Assembly (NCBI GenBank): GCA_004151065.3 | Contig: NWUY0304373263.1 | Location: forward strand, 1 to 12,463 | Source: Larix sibirica | Lineage: Eukaryota > Streptophyta > Pinopsida > Pinales > Pinaceae | Reading direction: 5' to 3' | Length of the DNA: 12,463 nucleotides | Shown: positions 7,751 through 12,463 of the stretch, piece by piece | Position numbering within the stretch: the first letter of the stretch is position 1 | Layout of the letters: the number at the start of each line of letters is the position of its first letter | Notes under the pieces: generated by a model | Seen by the model: only the letters and a program-made list of their open reading frames with translations | Database searches by the model: none | Told to the model about the DNA's origin: nothing | Program-made: the position numbers and the translations under genes

Positions 7751-7774
7751 TTATGAACCCGAATCCGATGGCAT
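7751..7774 (-). other. Upstream ORF 2 in the channel leader (7 codons)
   Basis: ATG at 7774 has G at -3 and encodes MPSDSGS before a TAA at 7751, 82 bases ahead of the main ATG. With the first upstream ORF it makes two short frames that scanning ribosomes would meet before the channel start. Confidence 0.4.
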
Positions 7775-7807
7775 CTCTGGCGATGCTACCCTCTGGTCCA
7801 GTACCGT

Positions 7808-7867
7808 TCAGGCACAGCTTTTTCCGGAATCCAACCACTCGGTGCCCCCCTTTTCCTCTTCCAACAT
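7808..7867 (-). other. Upstream ORF 1 in the channel leader (19 codons)
   Basis: ATG at 7867 has A at -3 and runs 19 codons (MLEEEKGGTEWLDSGKSCA) to a TGA at 7808. It ends 139 bases before the main ATG, so reinitiation is possible. Its role is inferred only from position, and it counts only if transcription starts upstream of 7867. Confidence 0.4.
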
Positions 7868-7913
7868 TATGTATATTTTCCAAATCTTCCCTAAATCAAT
7901 GGTCAACAGTGTA

Positions 7914-7921
7914 CTTATATA
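7914..7921 (-). promoter_or_regulatory. TATA-like box of the channel gene
   Basis: The minus strand reads TATATAAG at 7921-7914, a good match to the plant TATA consensus, about 250 bases upstream of the start codon. The predicted transcription start is near 7885-7890. A W-box core TTGACC lies between them at 7906-7901 on the same strand. WRKY factors bind that core, but a single short motif is weak evidence. Confidence 0.45.
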
Positions 7922-8105
7922 ATAAGAAAATTTCTTATTTAATTGACGACATTCATTAGTATCCGGCAAATCCGCCATGGAAAAGAATACCTTTTTCACG
8001 CCTAAACTAAAAACTAGACTGACAGCACTTGAGTCTAGGCTACATGTATTTGGACGACATTTGTCCGTTGACACTCTTCACACTTTCGTGTTGTGTTTTG
8101 TCAGC

Positions 8106-8111
8106 CACGTG
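8106..8111. promoter_or_regulatory. G-box (CACGTG) upstream of the channel gene
   Basis: The palindromic CACGTG in the context GCCACGTGTT lies about 190 bases upstream of the TATA-like box. bHLH and bZIP factors bind this core in plant promoters. Position and context are reasonable, but six bases can occur by chance. Confidence 0.3.
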
Positions 8112-8249
8112 TTACTTAACTCCCGAGAACACCTGCCGTTTTGTACGCGTCCCACAGAATCGCCGTGTGGGTGAACTATCACACTCGATCCTCCAGGCTC
8201 CGGCTACTATTCCCTGTGTGGTGTATAGAGCCTCGTGAGTCGTACCCAC

Positions 8250-9580
8250 ATTGAGAGTAACTGTCTTTTGTAATTCAAACAATTTTCAGCCACAAATTTT
8301 AGATGGATTCAAAGTTCAAGTTTTATTTAAGTTTTTGGGTATGGGTGAATTTTGTTTACAAATTTTTTGTAAACATGAAATATTTTAAATAATCCAAATT
8401 TGCATTAATTACATTGCATTTTCATATAATTTTTTCATTTTAATATACCTCCACCCATCAGAAAATTTACTCCAAGTTTTTGACTATGTAATCAAAACTT
8501 CCAAAATCTCACTGAGTCACTCGATTTAATAAACTTAAACTTCATTGAATTCCACCAAAACTAGAATAACATATTTATACTTTGTCGTGATCAAGATATA
8601 TTTTAATTTTGAAGTACACGTTGTGAAACTTTCGTACGTATCCCAACAAAAGTCCAACGTATTATCATTGGATTCCCATCAATGAAATACGGTTATAATA
8701 TAATATGCATAAGGAGCCACCCATAATGTTACACCATGTATCTTATGTGCGGTAGAGCTGGAGAGAATACCTAATTTATTTATTTATTATTAATTCGCAA
8801 AGTGGAAAGCATCCATACGGTGATTTTGTTAGCTACTAATGGTGTGATCTTGGCTATAAGATTAAGTCGGCGTGCCAGTTGCCACCCTGGGATGAGGTGG
8901 ATTTCCTAGTGGCAAGTAATGATAGGTTAAGATGAGGTCGGTCCGTAATGCTGTATTTCCCACAATGATAATGATATTTGATTTTGATGTTTGACGATGA
9001 GAGGTGTGTTTTCCACCATGATAACAATACGAAGGATTTTGATAATGGAGCTTTTAAAAAATTTGACAATTTGGTCAAAGTGTTTTTTTATTGAAATTTG
9101 GTGTTTTTTATTTTACAAAATTTAAATTTAATTATATTTTAATGATAATTTTAATAGCATAAATAGATTCAACACCATAGAAAAAAATCTTTAAAATATC
9201 AAACCAAAATTTTAAAAAAATTGTCTTGCTTAGCTTGGCTTAATTAATACATTGATTAAATAATAAAAAAGACGTAAACATAAAATGATACACAAACCTA
9301 ACGCCAAAATATAAAAAGAAAGTTAACTTTTTCCTTTGTCTTTAATATTAGAAAAAGTGATGCATCCACACCCTATTCAACATCTACTAGTTCCTTCAGC
9401 CATGCACAAAACATCATGCCCAACAACTTTCCATAGTATTTTGATGAATTAACATCATAGACCATCTATACCAAAAGATTTTTCATTATTTAAGGCTTCC
9501 AACTCGTATTCTTTTAATTATAAGAAATTCTTTCAATTGCAAGAAAATCTCTCGATTTCAAAGGAATCGCATTTTTGCAT
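8250..9580. other. AT-rich stretch upstream of the channel gene, no gene seen
   Basis: The stretch is rich in A/T runs, and no credible open frame is present on either strand. The best frame (9078-8854, minus) has no family resemblance. Minor structure includes an 8-base inverted repeat TGTTTACA / TGTAAACA at 8353-8375 with a 7-base loop, and a TTTATTTATTTATT run near 8778. Nothing here identifies a transposon or RNA gene. Confidence 0.55.
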
Positions 9581-9586
9581 GTTTTT

Positions 9587-10207
9587 TTAGGAAATACAAC
9601 ACTTGTACTTTGTAAAAAATATTTTGAAAATGATAACTAAATATAGGTTTATTCAATAGTCACTTGTTTTAGGTTCTTTAAATTCATTAAAAAATATATT
9701 GAAAATGAAAACTAAATTACGTTGAAAACCAAATCTTCGATAGTAACTTGTTTGAGTTAGATCTTCTTTAAATTCAAGAAGCATGTTAGGTTTAAGAAAG
9801 TAGGGATGACAAGTGTGAGGGGATCACTTTGATTTTAAGGAATTAATCATAAAATAAATTTTGTATGAAAACTAAATCTTGGATAGTAACTTGTTTGAGT
9901 TTGAGTTTCTTTAAATTCTAGAAGCATGTTAGGTTTTAGAAAGTAAGGATGACAAGTGTGAGGGGATTACTTTGATTTTAAGGAATTAATCATAAAATAA
10001 ATTTTGTATGGTGTTTAAGGGAAGTTTAAAATAATTAAGCAAAAATATTGGTACTTTATCCAGGTTAAAAAATTTTAAAAATTTAGGAGATACAACATTC
10101 TCTTTTTTGTTGACGAGTACTTTGTAAAAAATATTTTGAAAATTTTATAGGAGATACAACACTCTTTTTTGTTGATGGGTACTTTGTAAAAAATATTTTG
10201 AAAATGA
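9587..10207. repeat. Nested tandem repeats flanked by related copies
   Basis: A 64-bp unit is duplicated at 10084-10147 and 10148-about 10207, each starting TAGGAGATACAAC and ending with the shared block TGTAAAAAATATTTTGAAAA. A shortened copy (TTAGGAAATACAAC followed by the same block) sits at about 9587-9630, before the 143-bp array at 9724-10009. Related blocks on both sides of that array suggest the whole 0.6-kb segment grew by repeated duplication. Confidence 0.7.
9724..10009. repeat. 143-bp tandem repeat, two full copies
   Basis: Copies start GAAAACCAAATCTTCGATAG at 9724 and GAAAACTAAATCTTGGATAG at 9867. Both contain AGAAGCATGTTAGGTTT, GGATGACAAGTGTGAGGGGA and AATCATAAAATAAATTTTG in the same order. 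A weaker, shorter relative (AACTAAATATAGG, then CACTTG and TTCTTTAAATTCATT) precedes them at about 9630-9695. High identity between the two full copies implies a recent duplication. Confidence 0.85.
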
Positions 10208-10239
10208 AAAAAAAATATATGATGAAGTCTCTTAATAAA

Positions 10240-12463
10240 GAGCACTAGGATACGGGTTTACTTATAGAGATACTAGTAGATTAAATGCTTATAACATGTG
10301 AACTAAATCCATGTATGGTGTAATAAGAGTTACTAGTTTATAGAGCTTCTTGTTCCAACTAAGTGTAATAGAAGCTATAAGATGTTATGCAGAAAATGCA
10401 GCTCAATGATTACACCTGTACTTACAGCTAATCAAGCATGTTTAATATAACGCAGTATTCACCTAATTAACACATCATAGTTATGACACTAATAGTGCTG
10501 TTCGAACTCTCATAGTTATACATAGTTATAGAGATAGCATGTTTAAAGCTGATTGGAGTACTAAAACAAATTACCAGCATTAGTTATACAAACAGCCTTG
10601 TTCTATCATTACTCTGATCAATTCAATGGAAGTGTAACTAGCATAGTATAAACTATTAATTTTTTTCCTTGTTACTATTTTTCCATATCTAAGAGCTTAT
10701 GTGTAAATCAGAGCTTATACCACATATGAGCCTTGATAGTGGTTACTAGTTATAGTCTCAATTATTACGGGAAGATAAGTAATGAAACCTAGCTTCTAAA
10801 ACCATAAAGTTTGAATATTAGTATGAGTCTATAGCATTACATATTAAAGTGATGTTACCATATTGAATACAGTGTTACTAGCTTGTTTGATTAATACATG
10901 TTTATTATGCCATTACCTATAGTATTATGTAAGCTGTGTATTCATGTAACTGCTTGTAAGTAATTAGCCATATTTTACCATTGTAAAAATACCATATATT
11001 GTCTGCTACTTTTTATGCTTCTACTCATCTGTATCACGTAGCACATACTAAGCTCTTTGTTCAAGCTCTTACTTCTACCCTATCTATGCCATTATCAGAG
11101 TTAGCATTGCATAGTTTGCCCTTATTCCATGAATCTTATTGGTCAACCAAGCTCATGCAACTTATGAAATGTGCATATCTAACCTATCATATCTATTGCT
11201 TATACCTTACTGATACCATGAAGTTACTAGTATAATTCCCATTGCTTAAGCTCTAATCCCATGGAACCAAGCTTTGTTCAATGCGCATATCTCTAAGCTC
11301 TTATACCTTACATAGCTTTCTGAACTAACTAGTCAGCTTTCCCATATGTTCTAAATTACCACTGTATATTTCATGTAAACTCATATCAAGGTTCAATAGT
11401 ATCACCATTGCTCGGATCATTAACACGTATGGAATCACGTATTATCCATAATTATTGAAGTTGTACATATCATAGCTTTAACTACGGCTTAATGGACTCT
11501 ATACCTCGTCTATACAATATAGTGGAATGATACTAGCTCTGTAATCATGTACTCTCCATAATATACATAGCTTAGTTATACTTCATCATTTACACAGCTT
11601 TGTATGATCTCTAGTATTCGCATCTTTTTACTGAATACTCATCACTTATTATGGATATGCTTATCTACCTTCTGGTTATGTGATCAAAGGATAATCACCT
11701 TTCTATCATATTGATTACATATACGCTTATTACGTAATGTATTTAGTAGTATGAGTAGAACAGAAGGTGTAAGCATTACTGAGTTGCTTGGTATATAAAA
11801 GCTTACTAACCTTTTGCTCATAGCTTATACTATAGATAATCCCGTAAGTATTCACATAATCTAATCTATTTAATTAGTACCAATGTTTACCCTGCTTTCA
11901 AAGGGTTGCTTGTTATCTGTAATTCATTACATGTTACTGTTCACTCAAAGCTATTATCACTCCTATTGATATAATGGGAACAATACTACCTACTTAGTCA
12001 TAAGTAATAAGTACAATGATACGTATTAGTCATAAGTAATTAGTAAGCAATGATGTTTAATCCCTATAAGCTCAAGTGTAACATGGTTGTGACTTCTCTC
12101 CTATGTTGATTGAACTGTTATGCATTTCTTTATCACCATTCATTGAAACGAGCATAGGTATCAATACTAGTTAGATCTCATGCTTAATCTACGTAATCAA
12201 CAGCTTTGAATAGTCTTTACTAGCTTATCACTGATTTGTCACTAGTGCTTAGTTATGTTTAACTCTATATAATTACCCATACTGTGTTCATACTATAGGG
12301 TTAGCGTTCTTACTTATGATACGTGTATTGATATGTGCTGTATTCGCATAAAAGAGATATCAGATTGAATGGGATTACCTTACTCTATCATCCTTATTTG
12401 CTAAGCTGTTACTATGGAGAAAAGCCCATGTAAGCTATCATATCACTTATACAAGAGTTAAGC
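10240..12463. other. Unassigned AGCT-rich segment of distinct base texture
   Basis: From about 10240 the long A and T runs that dominate 9050-10240 disappear. The sequence becomes an even mix studded with AGCT (about 30 by eye in 2.2 kb, against roughly 7 expected from base composition) and with ACTAG. AGCT is often spaced 20-30 bases apart, for example at 10344, 10373, 10400, 10426 and at 11249, 11270, 11296, 11314, 11335. One clear local duplication is present near 11994. No open frame with an ATG and family resemblance exists. A frame at 10999-11235 starts with TTG and is not credible. It may be the edge of a large decayed element or an old satellite extending past the window. Confidence 0.45.
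11994..12055. repeat. 32-bp imperfect tandem duplication
   Basis: TTAGTCATAAGTAATAAGTA begins at 11994 and TTAGTCATAAGTAATTAGTA at 12026. Both lead into a CAATGAT block. It is the clearest repeat inside the AGCT-rich segment. Confidence 0.6.

Larger units (their letters stand above)
7669..7890 (-). promoter_or_regulatory. Predicted 5' leader of the channel mRNA
   Basis: If transcription begins 25-35 bases after the TATA-like box, the leader is about 215-225 bases long. It contains two upstream ATG codons with short frames (listed separately) and ends CAGCT before the ATG at 7668, with a purine at -3. A TTTGCAG acceptor-like sequence lies 5-11 bases before the start codon, so a 5'-UTR intron is conceivable. 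The preceding bases are not pyrimidine-rich and I find no convincing donor close by. Confidence 0.45.

Noticed and set aside
7665-7883. 72-codon minus-strand frame covering the channel leader
   Set aside because: Its only full-length start is TTG, which a plant nuclear mRNA is unlikely to use. The two ATG-initiated upstream ORFs are reported instead.
10999-11235. 78-codon plus-strand open frame in the AGCT-rich segment
   Set aside because: It starts with TTG, has no domain I recognise, and sits in sequence with no other coding signs. It is probably chance in a stop-poor, pyrimidine-rich patch.

Overview
This is a piece of a land-plant nuclear genome, read as eukaryotic because its one clear gene has five exons joined by four short GT-AG introns and encodes a plant-type (class II) MscS-like mechanosensitive channel. 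The surroundings are AT-rich, ORF-poor and full of decayed repeats, which fits a large, repeat-loaded genome. A gymnosperm is possible, but I cannot place the species from the sequence.

Layout. Positions 1-1550 are AT-rich degenerate sequence built from local tandem duplications: 41-bp, 38-bp and 40-bp units, then a 253-bp unit. Positions 1550-3030 hold a distinctly GC-richer insertion on the minus strand. It has a short poly(A) tail at its left end, a broken ORF of about 300 codons, and 16-bp near-identical target-site duplications at 1534-1549 and 3031-3046. It landed inside a copy of the flanking repeat unit. It is a non-LTR-type retroinsertion, either an ORF1-only non-autonomous element or a retrocopied mRNA. 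Positions 3031-3660 hold further copies of the interrupted repeat and AT-rich spacer.

Positions about 3430-7920 (minus strand) are the channel gene: TATA-like box, leader with two short upstream ORFs, a 1093-residue product, and a 3' flank with a three-copy tandem repeat containing ACCGGT. The protein has a roughly 450-residue disordered, SP-rich N-terminal region with three copies of a KGVLKS repeat. Six transmembrane segments follow. The last carries the FIFG motif and runs into the conserved HPFDVGDR start of the MscS beta domain.

Positions 7920-8250 are the probable promoter-proximal region, with a G-box. Positions 8250-9580 are AT-rich sequence with no recognisable gene. Positions 9587-10207 hold nested tandem repeats (143 bp and 64 bp). 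From about 10240 to the window end the base texture changes abruptly: no long A/T runs and no credible ORF, but a strong excess of the tetramer AGCT. I cannot assign this segment to a family. The only genes expected to act are the channel gene and, at most in the past, the retroinsertion.
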